DNA of 64,000 bases from Spirosoma oryzicola (GTDB taxonomy: Bacteria; Bacteroidota; Bacteroidia; Cytophagales; Spirosomataceae): the NCBI RefSeq assembly GCF_021233055.1, contig NZ_CP089541.1, positions 62,001 through 126,000 of the forward strand, read 5' to 3'. Numbering within the stretch: the stretch's first letter is position 1; every line of letters starts with the position of its first letter. Below are positions 44,324 to 54,569 of the stretch, one piece after another. Below the pieces are notes generated by a model. That model was not told where the DNA came from, did not search any database, and saw only the letters and a program-made list of their open reading frames with translations. The translations under genes and the position numbers were made by a program.

Positions 44324-45460
44324 TTATAGCAATACACTTCTCTTCTTAATAGTCATCTTTCTTCGCAACCAGGCTCTCACTGGTTCGTCATACCACGTTA
44401 AACTCACATAAGCTAACCCGATAGCGCCTGAAAACGTGAGGAGGGCATATGGCCAGGCTTGCTCTAAGGTGATGCCTTTATGATTGCTTACCCAGGCCAC
44501 ATAAAAATAAACCAATACATAATGCGTCATGTACAAAGGATAAGAGAGCTTACCCAGAAACTGACAAAGTTTAACTTCTTTTTGCGTATGCACCACACCA
44601 CTAGCCCCGATATAAACTATGAGTGGAAAGACAAAGATGATGCAAAAGGCTTCGTACAAACCATTCATCCACAGATGGTCTGTACCGCCAATTCGTGGCA
44701 TCAGCAAAACAATTGCAACCAGCAGGGCACTCCACAAAAAAGCATTTTTAATATAGGTAGGCCGCCAGACCCGCGATAGCAGCAGACCCGCAAAAAATGG
44801 AAACAGCGTGCGTGTTATTCCGATGCGCATGTGTTCAGCGTTGAGTGTCCAGCCACCCGTAACGTCGCCGTTGGGATTCGTAACCGCAAAATGCAAAAGC
44901 AAAGCACCTGACAGTACGACAAAATAAGCCAGTACTTTATTCGATAGCTTGCGTAAACCTAAGGCATACAAAATATTAGCGATGTACTCGAAAAATAACG
45001 ACCAGCCTACGCTGTTAAGCGGATGCATCTCTTGCCAGCCGCGTATATCCATCGAAAGAGGTACGGGTATGAGCGTATAGCCGATTAGCATAACGACGAT
45101 CAGTTTCCAGACAGGAACGGTATGGATAAGCGGCCATATCGTTGAGTCAGTAAAGTAGAAGCCTATAGCACCTAGCGTCATGCCCAGTACTACGAGTGGC
45201 TGCAACCGCTCGATCCGGCGAAGTAGAAAGCCGCCAACCGTTACTTTGTCCCATCGGTCGTCGTAGGCATACCCAATCACAAAACCGGAAAGAAGGAAAA
45301 AAAAGTCAACGGCCAGATAACCGTGATTCACTACATTGTCAAGGCGGCTGCTGGCTAGCGGTTCGGCCAGGTGGAAGAATACGACGATGATAGCAGCTAC
45401 CCCCCGCAGTCCATCTAAGAGTTGATAATGCGGCTTTGTACCCAGTTTGTCCTGGCTCAT
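44324..45460 (-). CDS. Acyltransferase 3 family membrane protein (paralogue of 18679-19833)
   Basis: The 378-residue multi-pass membrane protein has the signature DGLRGVAAIIVVFFHLAE, then NHGYLAVDFFFLLSGFVIGYAYDDRW and YPLYMTHYVLVYFYVAW. Almost the same words occur in the acyltransferase at 18679. It probably acylates surface sugars. It sits 71 bp downstream of the sialidase start on the same strand, between that gene and the SGNH-like hydrolase, so it may act in the same glycan context. Confidence 0.9.
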   Translation of the reverse strand: MSQDKLGTKPHYQLLDGLRGVAAIIVVFFHLAEPLASSRLDNVVNHGYLAVDFFFLLSGFVIGYAYDDRWDKVTVGGFLLRRIERLQPLVVLGMTLGAIGFYFTDSTIWPLIHTVPVWKLIVVMLIGYTLIPVPLSMDIRGWQEMHPLNSVGWSLFFEYIANILYALGLRKLSNKVLAYFVVLSGALLLHFAVTNPNGDVTGGWTLNAEHMRIGITRTLFPFFAGLLLSRVWRPTYIKNAFLWSALLVAIVLLMPRIGGTDHLWMNGLYEAFCIIFVFPLIVYIGASGVVHTQKEVKLCQFLGKLSYPLYMTHYVLVYFYVAWVSNHKGITLEQAWPYALLTFSGAIGLAYVSLTWYDEPVRAWLRRKMTIKKRSVLL

Positions 45461-45897
45461 AAATGGCAGAAAAATGGGTCAATATACGTTGGCATGGCCT
45501 GAATACACATGGTCTTGAACTTTTATTCCCCTAAGTCATCACCGCTTCTGGAAGTACGGTGTCTGTTCTGAAAGCAACAACCTGCTCATAAGCCATCTAT
45601 ATCAAGTTCTAACCGGCTGAATGCATCTTAGAAAATCTATAGATAGATTGCTGGTCTACAATCAACGGATGATATTGTAGCACAAGAGAAGCAGACAAGT
45701 TTAGCTTGTCTAAGAGAATTATAAGGTGAGTTCTGTAGTACAAAAAAAGCCCCACTGGTAGATCAATGGGGCTGTGAGAAGCATAACTCTTTACTAACGG
45801 ATGCGCAGACCTTTTATTGTGCACTATGAAACACAACGCTGTTTATTTTTCTCTTTTTTTTGACGTATATGGGTTACGCTGGGAACATACCGATCTT
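45461..45897. other. Intergenic region; holds a minus-strand terminator only
   Basis: The 437-bp gap between the acyltransferase start and the SGNH gene's stop holds the hairpin at 45749-45773 and otherwise AT-rich sequence. No protein-like frame is seen. Confidence 0.5.
45742..45773 (-). terminator. Rho-independent terminator downstream of the SGNH-like gene
   Basis: On the minus strand AGCCCCA and TGGGGCT (plus 45749-45773) form the stem, followed by a run of seven T's (plus 45742-45748). It lies about 125 bp after the stop at 45898. Confidence 0.8.
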
Positions 45898-46863
45898 TTA
45901 GTTAACAGCGATCCATCGATGGGCTGATTCTTTCTTCTCTTTACGAACCGTCGTCCAGGCAACTTTTCGTAACTGCTTGGCAAAGTTAGCATCCACTCCT
46001 GGGGGCGTGTAGCGCAAAGCAGCGGGAGATTCGTTATACAGAAAGCTGTACCAGACCAGCGATCCTAGATAACAACCGGCATCATTAGCGTGATGCGAAT
46101 CGAACCCTAGTTTATCGTTGTTCCAGTAATAGCCAACATGCAACGAGTGCGTTTGATTGGGTAGGACCGGCGGTTGTAAATGCTGGGCTTCAACGTTTCC
46201 TGCGCCCTGAAAACCCCATTTTCTGCTAGAAGCAATTCGCCAAAATGCGTCACCGTTAGGAATGACCGGCGTACTTAACTCATCGGCAACCGTATGGTAA
46301 GCGGCCCTGGATTTTTGCCACATTTGCTCTGCGTTTTTAGCTGAATCTCCCTTCGCAATTCGACTGAAATCTTTTGAATCAACGCGGTATGCCCATGTTT
46401 GGTGAAACACTACAGTAGCCTTTGGCTGAAGATTTTTTACGTAATCATACAGTTTACGGGCATAGGGCTGATACGTTTCTAGGTCACCGGATAGAATTGA
46501 TGCCTGCTGGATGGTGATAACATCCCACGTCCCTTCCGATAAAAGCATCTTAAGCGACTTTCCTCCGTAGGGTTTTCCTTTGGGATCATTGGAATCTTTT
46601 TCCGCAGCTTCAGCGTGGTCCCAATGCCGTTGTAACGAACTACCGCCAATCTCGGCGCGTCCAATTATCAATTGGTGTCCACCTTCCTGACTTAATTGAG
46701 GCAAGTATTTTGACGCATTCTGTGAGAAGCTATTGCCAATCATAAAGAGGTGAAGAGGCTTCTGACGGCTTTGAATAGGGGAGTGGGCAAAAGCCGTGTG
46801 AACGAGTAAAAAATAGACAAACAACAATGTTGTCCTTCGGCTTACAGATCGAAAATTATGCAT
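45898..46863 (-). CDS. Exported SGNH-like hydrolase (DUF4886 type)
   Basis: The 321-residue protein has a signal peptide (LLFVYFLLVHTAFAHS), block I as LFMIGNSFSQNASKYL with the likely nucleophile Ser in GNS, and TWDVITIQQASIL as a later block. The C-terminal region includes HHANDAGCYLGSLVWYSFL, where the Asp-x-x-His-like pair of the family would lie. SGNH proteins are usually esterases, and many remove acetyl groups from glycans. It is divergent from the SusC gene across 513 bp and is near a sialidase, so sugar deacetylation is plausible but unproven. Confidence 0.8.
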   Translation of the reverse strand: MHNFRSVSRRTTLLFVYFLLVHTAFAHSPIQSRQKPLHLFMIGNSFSQNASKYLPQLSQEGGHQLIIGRAEIGGSSLQRHWDHAEAAEKDSNDPKGKPYGGKSLKMLLSEGTWDVITIQQASILSGDLETYQPYARKLYDYVKNLQPKATVVFHQTWAYRVDSKDFSRIAKGDSAKNAEQMWQKSRAAYHTVADELSTPVIPNGDAFWRIASSRKWGFQGAGNVEAQHLQPPVLPNQTHSLHVGYYWNNDKLGFDSHHANDAGCYLGSLVWYSFLYNESPAALRYTPPGVDANFAKQLRKVAWTTVRKEKKESAHRWIAVN

Positions 46864-47376
46864 GCTACTAGTCAGTGTAATAAAACAGTACTAATCATAT
46901 AGAGAGGCAACAGCAATGTATTTACTGTGCCAATATACTTTTTAAATTCTCTCCCAAACTTGGAGAGAATTAGAGATTATAAAATAGTCTGCGGATTCGA
47001 TGGGATATACGATGATCTGGGAATTTGTATAGCTATCTGGCATTCGACAAAACATTTTATGCCACGCCCGGTTCGGCCTGTACTATTGTGCATTTTGTGA
47101 ACGCATACTGGTGTCCTATCTATCTATCAAACTGTCTGGTTATACCAGAAACGAAAAGGAAAAAGTCTTAATAAGCTACCCCGTTAGCACGGGAATACTA
47201 TAATCTATCAGATAAATCAGATCGACTAACTTTTCACTTATACCCCAAATCCAGACAAGTCATTTCGCACTTAAAATACTAACAGTAAGATTCTTACAAG
47301 TCAAGAGATTTGCATTCTGCGGTCGTAGAAGCAACGGTTCGTTTACATACAGTTTTTATTTTTTCCTTCAACTATT
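46864..47376. other. Divergent promoter region between SGNH and SusC genes
   Basis: This 513-bp AT-rich stretch has no protein-like frame. It contains a 10-bp hairpin (AATTCTCTCC at 46945-46954 with GGAGAGAATT at 46962-46971) and a GTAAG/CTTAC inverted repeat near 47285. GAGATTTG near 47308 resembles a -7 box. Regulators of the flanking glycan genes probably bind here. Confidence 0.5.
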
Positions 47377-50300
47377 ATGAGAAAAGTTCTAATCGTCAAT
47401 TGGTTAGTGTTACAATTCATGTGTCTGCGCCTTTTTGCGCAGGAAGCGGCTGTTAACGGTCGCGTAACGTCCTCCGATGATGGTTCGGCCTTACCAGGTG
47501 TGAGTGTGGTGGTCAAAGGAACAAGTCGCGGAACAACGACCGACGTCGATGGAAATTATCGCATCAGTGTAGAGCCCAACACAACCTTGACGTTTTCGTT
47601 TGTTGGTTTCAAGACACAGGATGTGGCTATTGGCAATCGCAGAACGATTAATGTGGTGCTGGCTGCGGATGCCTCGACACTAAACGAAGTCGTGGTAACT
47701 GGTTTCGGTATCCAGCGGACTGAACGTGAAATTGGTACCTCGGTGGCTCGTATCAACAGCGCTCAAATTAACCAGGCAGCCCCCGTCAACGTGGCCAATG
47801 GCCTAACGGCTAAAGTGTCCGGTCTTCAGATCAACACGACCAATAACGCGGTGGGAGCCGGTGTCCGCCTGACATTGCGTGGCAATCGCTCATTTTTAGG
47901 CAACAACCAGGCCCTGTTGATCGTCGATGGGGTCATTTCCGACATTAATTTTCTAACAGCCATCAACCCCAATGACATTGAAAGCACTACCGTTCTGAAA
48001 GGTCCCAGCGCGGCAGCCTTGTACGGGTCGGATGCGTCGAACGGTGCGCTTATCATCACAACAAAACGCGGCACTCAGAATAACAAGCCTCAGATCACGT
48101 ACACGAACAATACGCAGTTTGAGAGTATCTCTTACATGCCTGGATTACAGACCCAGTTCGGGGCCAACGGTGGCGAAGGCGCTCCTTATTATGATCGAAA
48201 CTACCGCCGGCTGTACGTTCCCTACGAAAACCAGCAGTTTGGCCCCGCTTTCGACGGCTCAATGCAACCACTCGGCTACGGAGTTCAGGTGCGGGATGCA
48301 AACGGTAACGTACGGCTTGATACACTGATGGTTCCCTTTTCAGCACCCGGTAAAGACCCTCGCCGGGCCTTTTTCAACACGGGTGTCACCGAGCAGAATG
48401 ACATTTCGTACCGAATCGGTGATGCACAAAACTACTTCGGTCTAAGCTTGCAACGTGTTAATCAGAAAGGGGTAGTGCCAAACGACAAATACCAGCGAAC
48501 CACTATCGGGATTCGGGGAGGCCGCTCCGTAAACAAGATCACGACAAATGCGAGCGCTCAATTTGCCTATCAAACCATTAACACGGAAAACGGAGATTTT
48601 AATCAAAACCGGCCCGTGTACTGGAATGTGCTGAACCAGCAACCGCAGGCTCCGCTCAACAGTTATCCGCTCAACGATATAACGTCTCCGTTCGGCGATG
48701 TCAACGGTTTTTACAATGCTTACTACCCCAACCCTTATTGGCAAATTACGGGTAATAACTCACGCCGAATAACCAATCTGTATACTCTTCAGGGCTCTGC
48801 CGATGCTGCTTATCAGGCTACCAGTTGGCTAAATGTGCTTTACCGAATTGGCGGACAGATCTATAACTCGCAGTTAAAAGCGTACATCGCTGATGTAACG
48901 TTTTCGGAATACGCTACCGGTGACCCCTGGGAAGCGGGTAACATTGCTTCGTCGGCGGGTGGGCACACAAACGCGACGGTTCAGGATGCGACGCAGCTCA
49001 GAACTCGCTTTACGGGCGATCTGCTCGTCACGCTGAATCCCAAATTTGGTGATTTTACAACAAGACTGATTCTGGGTCAGCAGACCCGTCAGGAATACAG
49101 TCGATCAACGTATGATTATGCCGGAGCGTTGGTTGTGCCGGGTACTTACAACATTGCTAACCGGTTAGGCAACCCAACGGTATCGGAATATAGCAGTCAG
49201 AATCGTCTCCTCGGTGTATTTGGCGACCTGACGATTGGCTACAAGGACTTTGCGTTTATTCACGCTACGGGTCGCAACGACTGGACTTCCTTACTGGCTC
49301 CCAGCAATCGCTCTTTCTTCTACCCGAGTGTCGACGCTTCGGTTGTGCTGACGGAGGCTATACCCTCGTTGAAAAACAGTTCTGTACTCAGTTACGCTAA
49401 AGTTCGGGGGGGCGTAGCCCGAGTCGGGCAGGTAAACGTAGTACCCTACCAGTTGCAGAATGTGTTTAATCCCGGTACTGGATTTCCCTTTGGGGGACAA
49501 GCAGGCTTTGGCCAAAGTACGCAGCAGAATGATCCGAACCTGAAACCGGAATTTACCACGAGCGCCGAAGTTGGACTGGAAGTCGGTTTGTTTGATCGCT
49601 TTAACGTCGAAGCCGTCTATTATAACACGACAACGACGAACCAGACGGTACCCATCGACGTATCGCGGGCAACGGGTTATGCATCGGCTTTGGTGAACAC
49701 GGGTACGATGAAAAACCACGGTATCGAATTGGATTTACGGACGATTCGACCGCTGGTTAACGCCGGAAACTTTACTTGGGATCTCAACACGAACTTTACC
49801 TACCTGGAAAGTCTGGTAACGGACGTGTATCAGAATTTGCCCCGAATCAATATTCCGTACGGCACTGATCCTTATCGGCCAAACCTGACGCCTACCGCAT
49901 CGAATGTGTTCGCAGCAAAAGGATTTGCTTATCCAGCCCTGTATGTCAGCGATGTTCAACGCGTTCAGACAACGGACCCAACCGCAGCCAACTATGACCC
50001 GACAGGGCAGTTTGCCGGTCGGCCCGTGGTCGATGCAACTGGCTATCCAATCCTTGATCCTAATCTCCGGTATGCCGGAACAACGCAGCCTAAATACCGA
50101 TTTGGCTTAACGAACACGTTCAAATACAAAGGCTTGACCCTATCTGCGGTCGTCGAATATCGGGGGGGAGCCGTCATTTACAATGCAATCGGTAACGCAC
50201 TGGAATTTACGGGAGCAGGCATCCGGTCTGTTTATGCAGGACGACAAAATTTTGTATTCCCCAACTCCGTTGTTGTTGCCGGTCAGAATTCAGACGGAAC

Positions 50301-50670
50301 GACTCAATATGCGAACAACACCAACGTAACCACGCGGGACGGCAACTTGGTTTTCTGGACAAACTCGGGTTATCACAACGCAGGGTACAGCTACGTGACA
50401 AGCGCCGACTTCTGGAAACTGCGCGAGGTAGTACTGAGCTACAACATTCCCACGGTGATCCTGGGCTATACCAAATTCATTAAATCGTTGAACGTCGCGC
50501 TGACGGGTCGGAATCTAATCATGCTTCGCCCAAAAACAAACGTGTTCACCGACCCCGAATTTTCGGGTGGATCGAACGCCAACGACAACAGCAACGCGGT
50601 CGGAACGACGACCGAGTACCAGACACCACCAACGCGGTTTTACGGGTTCCGGCTCAGCTTTGGCTTTTAA
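47377..50670 (+). CDS. SusC/RagA-family TonB-linked outer-membrane transporter
   Basis: The 1097-residue protein has a signal peptide ending near FAQ, a CarboxypepD-regulatory-like domain (VNGRVTSSDDGSALPGVSVVVKGTSRGTTTDVDGNYRISV, about 25-100), a TonB-box-like LNEVVVTGFG, a plug with RGNRSFLGNNQALLIVDGV and ATVLKGPSAAALYGSDASNGALIITTKRG-like spacing, and a large barrel ending RLSFGF. It imports oligosaccharides or other large nutrients captured by its SusD partner, which starts 23 bp downstream. Confidence 0.96.
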   Translation: MRKVLIVNWLVLQFMCLRLFAQEAAVNGRVTSSDDGSALPGVSVVVKGTSRGTTTDVDGNYRISVEPNTTLTFSFVGFKTQDVAIGNRRTINVVLAADASTLNEVVVTGFGIQRTEREIGTSVARINSAQINQAAPVNVANGLTAKVSGLQINTTNNAVGAGVRLTLRGNRSFLGNNQALLIVDGVISDINFLTAINPNDIESTTVLKGPSAAALYGSDASNGALIITTKRGTQNNKPQITYTNNTQFESISYMPGLQTQFGANGGEGAPYYDRNYRRLYVPYENQQFGPAFDGSMQPLGYGVQVRDANGNVRLDTLMVPFSAPGKDPRRAFFNTGVTEQNDISYRIGDAQNYFGLSLQRVNQKGVVPNDKYQRTTIGIRGGRSVNKITTNASAQFAYQTINTENGDFNQNRPVYWNVLNQQPQAPLNSYPLNDITSPFGDVNGFYNAYYPNPYWQITGNNSRRITNLYTLQGSADAAYQATSWLNVLYRIGGQIYNSQLKAYIADVTFSEYATGDPWEAGNIASSAGGHTNATVQDATQLRTRFTGDLLVTLNPKFGDFTTRLILGQQTRQEYSRSTYDYAGALVVPGTYNIANRLGNPTVSEYSSQNRLLGVFGDLTIGYKDFAFIHATGRNDWTSLLAPSNRSFFYPSVDASVVLTEAIPSLKNSSVLSYAKVRGGVARVGQVNVVPYQLQNVFNPGTGFPFGGQAGFGQSTQQNDPNLKPEFTTSAEVGLEVGLFDRFNVEAVYYNTTTTNQTVPIDVSRATGYASALVNTGTMKNHGIELDLRTIRPLVNAGNFTWDLNTNFTYLESLVTDVYQNLPRINIPYGTDPYRPNLTPTASNVFAAKGFAYPALYVSDVQRVQTTDPTAANYDPTGQFAGRPVVDATGYPILDPNLRYAGTTQPKYRFGLTNTFKYKGLTLSAVVEYRGGAVIYNAIGNALEFTGAGIRSVYAGRQNFVFPNSVVVAGQNSDGTTQYANNTNVTTRDGNLVFWTNSGYHNAGYSYVTSADFWKLREVVLSYNIPTVILGYTKFIKSLNVALTGRNLIMLRPKTNVFTDPEFSGGSNANDNSNAVGTTTEYQTPPTRFYGFRLSFGF

Positions 50671-50693
50671 TCATCTCCTTTTCGTCAAAAACT

Positions 50694-52211
50694 ATGCGAT
50701 TTATAAAATACATAAAGGCAGGCTTATGTGCCAGTCTGTTTATGGCTGTGGTTGGCTGCAACGACTATTTAGACATAAACAATAATCCCAACCAGGTGAC
50801 GACAGCCACTCCTCAGTTGGCTTTACCCAGCGCGCTGGCGACTACCGGCTGGTATCTGTCCGGAAATGTACCACCAGGAAGTGGCACTACAGCCAATACT
50901 AATTTTTACTTCCTGAATCTATGGATGGGCTATTGGAACTGGAGCGGAAACTATTCCATCGCCACTTCTGACAAAAACTACCAGTTTACGCAGGGATTTA
51001 ACAACAGTATCTGGTCCAGCGCTTATTTAAACCTGAGTAACTACAATTATATTGAGAATCAGGCAACAACGTTGAATCAGCCTATTTTGCGGGGTATGGC
51101 CAAAATTATGAAAGCACTGCATTTTCATATTCTGGTCGATACCTACGGTGATGTTCCTTACCGCTCGGCGTTACAGGGGACAACCAATATTCTGCCTAGT
51201 TACGAAAGTGGTCAGGTGATCTACGAAGACCTGTTTAAACAGATCGACTCAGCAATGGTCTTTCTGAACAACAGCGAAGGCACGCTTAATCCGGGAGCCA
51301 ACGACATTATGTTCGGAGGTGATGTTTCGAAATGGCTTAAATTTGGCAATACGTTAAAGCTGCGTATGTTGCTGCGCCAGTCGGAGAAGCCAGAACGTGC
51401 CCAGTTTATTCAAAGCCAGTTAGCCATTATCAATGCATCAGGCTACGGATTTCTGGGACCTCGCGAGAATGCAAGCGTAAATCCAGGTTATTCGAATTCG
51501 CAGAACCAGCAAAATCCACTTTACGGCGCTTTTTACGCGATCAATGGCAACCCAACAACGCTTAATAACCAGTACAAGGGTAATCTCTACGGTATCACAT
51601 TTTATCAGCAGACAAATGACCCTCGACTGAACGCTTACTACAGACCCGTAGCCGGGACAACCAGCCAGTTTAACGGTACGTATTTCGGCACTACTGATCC
51701 GTTGGTCAACAGCCAGGTTTCTGATATTGGACCGGGCGTTCTGCAAAACGTCAGTCAGTCTTCACCAGTTTTACAATCGCACGAAAGCTTATTTATGCAG
51801 TCAGAAGCTGCGCAGCGGGGCTGGATCCAGGGCGATCCCAAAGCGCTGTACCAATCAGCAATTACGGAATCGTTTCTCAACGTGGGCCGAACGGCCGCAG
51901 AGGCCGCGACCTATTATGCTCAGCCGGGCGTTGCTGACGTAAACTGGGAAGCTTCTCCCAATAAGCTGGAAGCTATCATCACTCAGAAATGGGCTTCAGA
52001 GAATGGAACAGCACCGTTTGAAGCCTGGTCGGATTACCGTCGTTTAGGCTTGCCGGCTACAATTCCGATTTCGCAGGACCCTAGCACAACGGTACGGCAG
52101 ATTCCGGTACGGTTGCTTTACCCAACCAGCGAATACAGCAACAATGCCACCAATGTAGCGGCACAGGGTACAATCAATCAGTTTACCAGCAAGATTTTCT
52201 GGATGAAGTAA
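50694..52211 (+). CDS. SusD/RagB-like nutrient-binding outer-membrane lipoprotein
   Basis: The 505-residue lipoprotein has a lipobox MAVVGCNDYLDINNNPN (Cys near 22) and TPR-type helices, for example ILRGMAKIMKALHFHILVDTYGDVPY, EDLFKQIDSAMVFLNN and TQKWASENGTAPFEAWSDYRRLGLP. The opening after the lipobox and the pattern of helices resemble the SusD-like_2 subgroup. It forms the lid on the preceding SusC. The third gene follows after 19 bp. Confidence 0.94.
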   Translation: MRFIKYIKAGLCASLFMAVVGCNDYLDINNNPNQVTTATPQLALPSALATTGWYLSGNVPPGSGTTANTNFYFLNLWMGYWNWSGNYSIATSDKNYQFTQGFNNSIWSSAYLNLSNYNYIENQATTLNQPILRGMAKIMKALHFHILVDTYGDVPYRSALQGTTNILPSYESGQVIYEDLFKQIDSAMVFLNNSEGTLNPGANDIMFGGDVSKWLKFGNTLKLRMLLRQSEKPERAQFIQSQLAIINASGYGFLGPRENASVNPGYSNSQNQQNPLYGAFYAINGNPTTLNNQYKGNLYGITFYQQTNDPRLNAYYRPVAGTTSQFNGTYFGTTDPLVNSQVSDIGPGVLQNVSQSSPVLQSHESLFMQSEAAQRGWIQGDPKALYQSAITESFLNVGRTAAEAATYYAQPGVADVNWEASPNKLEAIITQKWASENGTAPFEAWSDYRRLGLPATIPISQDPSTTVRQIPVRLLYPTSEYSNNATNVAAQGTINQFTSKIFWMK

Positions 52212-52230
52212 TCGTCAAACGAACCTAACA

Positions 52231-52752
52231 ATGATGAATACCTTAGTAAAGAGCATTATAGCCCTAAGTCTGGCTTTGAGTCTGACTTCATGCCTCAATG
52301 ATGACGAACACTTTGTCGATTTTGCCAGCGCTGGCTACGTTGCCGAGATTCCGTATGCAGCTAACCGGAGTGTTCTTAAAACCGTGTCGGTACCAGCCAC
52401 TAGCTCCGGCACCGTTGCTCCTGTTGACGTAAATATTGCTTCCCCCAACCCGCCAACGCAGGATATTCCGGTAACGGTGGCTATCGATCAGGCCGCGTTG
52501 ACAGCCTACAACACGGCGAATAATACGGCTTACACCCTGCTGCCAGCAACCGCTTTCCAGTTGACAAATCCGACTGTAACAGTCGCTGCGGGTCAGCGGA
52601 TTGCTACGGTAGCTATTAATCTTATCGGCACTCAGATACCGGCGACGGGTGGCCCATACGCGGTGCCAATCAGTATCACGACGGTTCCCCAGAATGTGAT
52701 CATCAGCGCTAATTACCACACGCAGATTCTCGTCATTTCACGGACGCAGTAA
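52231..52752 (+). CDS. DUF1735-type surface lipoprotein
   Basis: The 173-residue protein has a lipobox (LSLTSCLNDDE) and a beta-sandwich-like body with VSVPATSSGTVAPVDVNIAS, AIDQAALTAYNTANNTAYTLLPATAF and VPISITTV, the order seen in DUF1735/BT_3987-type proteins that accompany SusCD pairs and probably bind glycan. Two Met codons open the frame. It ends the SusCD operon, followed by a strong hairpin. Confidence 0.85.
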   Translation: MMNTLVKSIIALSLALSLTSCLNDDEHFVDFASAGYVAEIPYAANRSVLKTVSVPATSSGTVAPVDVNIASPNPPTQDIPVTVAIDQAALTAYNTANNTAYTLLPATAFQLTNPTVTVAAGQRIATVAINLIGTQIPATGGPYAVPISITTVPQNVIISANYHTQILVISRTQ

Positions 52753-52763
52753 AAGCGGATATT

Positions 52764-52815
52764 TTATACGACAAAGCCTTTCCTGTGTACCGCAGTGAGG
52801 GGCTTTGTCGTATAA
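52764..52815 (+). terminator. Terminator of the SusCD operon
   Basis: TTATACGACAAAGCC (52764-52778) pairs exactly with GGCTTTGTCGTATAA (52801-52815) around a 22-base loop. Confidence 0.8.
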
Positions 52816-52870
52816 GTTTATTGCTAACTAGCTACTGACAATTTGAGTTAGCTGGGTGAAGTGTTGACGA

Positions 52871-52899
52871 ATGTAAATGCCTTTTGCTGGCATTTACAT
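52871..52899 (-). terminator. Hairpin overlapping the stop codon of the Gfo/Idh/MocA gene
   Basis: ATGTAAATGCC (52871-52881) pairs exactly with GGCATTTACAT (52889-52899). The right arm contains the minus-strand stop codon (52894-52896) and last Met codon. No T run follows on the minus strand. Confidence 0.6.
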
Positions 52900-54279
52900 C
52901 AACTGTGGTTCAGGTCCGCGAAAAGGATCAAGCTTGGTATACAGCGGTAGTTTGACGGGTCGCCCTTCCTGAGCCGACTGGTAGATAGCCTCCATGATAC
53001 GGTGATCCTGCAAGCCTTCTTCTCCGGGTGTAAACGGCTGCTTATTTTGCTGAATACAATCCGAGAAATGGTCCATCTCCGTAGCAAACTGATTTTTTTC
53101 CATGATCTCGATTTCATCCCGATGTTCGGTTTGCCCAATGGCGTAAGCCTGCTGCATTTGTAAACCGTTGTAAGCAAATGCGTTCTCGACATTTAACCAA
53201 CCCCGTTCGGCCAGCACACGATACCGGCGGGACTCATGTGTAAAGTAGTCGGTGCCACAGTTTGCTATAACACCGCTCGGAAATCGCATCTGCCACGACA
53301 CCAACTCCTCAACTTCCCGAAACAACGGATTGCCGGGAGTGCTGTATTGATAAGCAAATACCTCGGTAGGTTCTTCTCCCAGTAAAAAACGGGCGGTGTT
53401 CAAACAGTATAAACCAATATCGGGCAAGGCTCCTCCACCGGCCAGCGCTCTGATGTGTCGCCAATGGTTCGGATTCGCTTCTTGCTGAGCGTTATGCAGT
53501 TCTAGATATTTGGGAGCACCGTATAATTTCTGACGGACCTGTTCACGAACATATCGGTTATAAGGTTCGTACTGAATCCGGTACGCAACCATCAGCTTTC
53601 GCCCCGCTTTATTACAAGCGTCAATCATTGCCTGCGCCTGTTCCGAGTTGGCAGCCATTGGTTTTTCGGACAGAATATGCTTGCCCGCCTGCGCCCCCCG
53701 GATGGTGTATTCAGCATGCATCGCGTTGGGAAGCACGATGTAAATTACCTGCACCTCCGGATTATCTTTTAGTTGATCGTAGGTATCGTAGTTGTAGCAG
53801 TTTTGGGGTTTAACGCCGTACTGCTGCGCTACTTTCTGAAGCTTTTGCGGATTCCCGCTGACCAATGCTACCAGTTTCGACTTTCTGCATTCGCCAAAAG
53901 CAGGCAGAATATTTTCGAGCGACAAATGCCCCAAACCGACGACAGCATAACCAATACGAGAATCAGGCGGCTGTGGCGAAGGCGTGGGTGGCGTTTGGCG
54001 ATCAGCATCGCCCCGGATGGGTTCGAGCTTGATTGGCTCGTCAATTTTAGCCGGGATTTCCGCTGGGGGAGAAACAGGTTGAATACGCGGAACTGTGTCA
54101 GCCTGAACCTGGGCGGATGGAGTGCTTTTGGGTGGTCGATTTTGACCGTAGGTTGTTAACAAACTCCCCGTTGCCCCGATTGCCAGCGTCCGACCCGTAA
54201 ATTTTAAAAACTGCTGGCGCGACTGTGGCGACATCGACTCATCAAGCAACGATTTAACTAGTTCTGTAAAGCGATTCAT
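52894..54279 (-). CDS. Exported Gfo/Idh/MocA-family oxidoreductase
   Basis: The 461-residue protein starts at ATG 54279 (MNRFTELVKSLLDES); the longer form adds 32 residues with no family match. A Tat/Sec-like segment SRQQFLKFTGRTLAIGATGSLL precedes a Pro-rich linker (about 55-105). The Rossmann domain opens IGYAVVGLGHLSLENILPAF and carries EKPMAANSEQA, the conserved catalytic-lysine motif. The C-terminal domain includes ALPDIGLYCLNTARFLLGEEP. It resembles periplasmic glucose-fructose oxidoreductase relatives. It may oxidise or reduce a sugar in the periplasm. Confidence 0.87.
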   Translation of the reverse strand: MNRFTELVKSLLDESMSPQSRQQFLKFTGRTLAIGATGSLLTTYGQNRPPKSTPSAQVQADTVPRIQPVSPPAEIPAKIDEPIKLEPIRGDADRQTPPTPSPQPPDSRIGYAVVGLGHLSLENILPAFGECRKSKLVALVSGNPQKLQKVAQQYGVKPQNCYNYDTYDQLKDNPEVQVIYIVLPNAMHAEYTIRGAQAGKHILSEKPMAANSEQAQAMIDACNKAGRKLMVAYRIQYEPYNRYVREQVRQKLYGAPKYLELHNAQQEANPNHWRHIRALAGGGALPDIGLYCLNTARFLLGEEPTEVFAYQYSTPGNPLFREVEELVSWQMRFPSGVIANCGTDYFTHESRRYRVLAERGWLNVENAFAYNGLQMQQAYAIGQTEHRDEIEIMEKNQFATEMDHFSDCIQQNKQPFTPGEEGLQDHRIMEAIYQSAQEGRPVKLPLYTKLDPFRGPEPQLM

Positions 54280-54569
54280 AGGCGCTGTTGCGTTGGTTAG
54301 ATACTGCTGCTCGATTAACCGCTTCTGCTTTCTATGGTTAAAGACCTTGACCAAAAAGTTAGCTTGGTTCGTCAAACGTTATCCAGTGCCGCTGATGCAT
54401 GAGCGAACGGTAACTGTTACACATTCCCGCACCCATAAATTCCCTGTAAATCAGACAAGTTTCGCTGTACAACCCCGCCGTTGCCGTTTCATCAGTTTCC
54501 AACTGATTTTTTAACCTTAGCCTTGGCACGGCGGTCTTACAGAAGCGCTACATTTTTTCACATCAGTCT

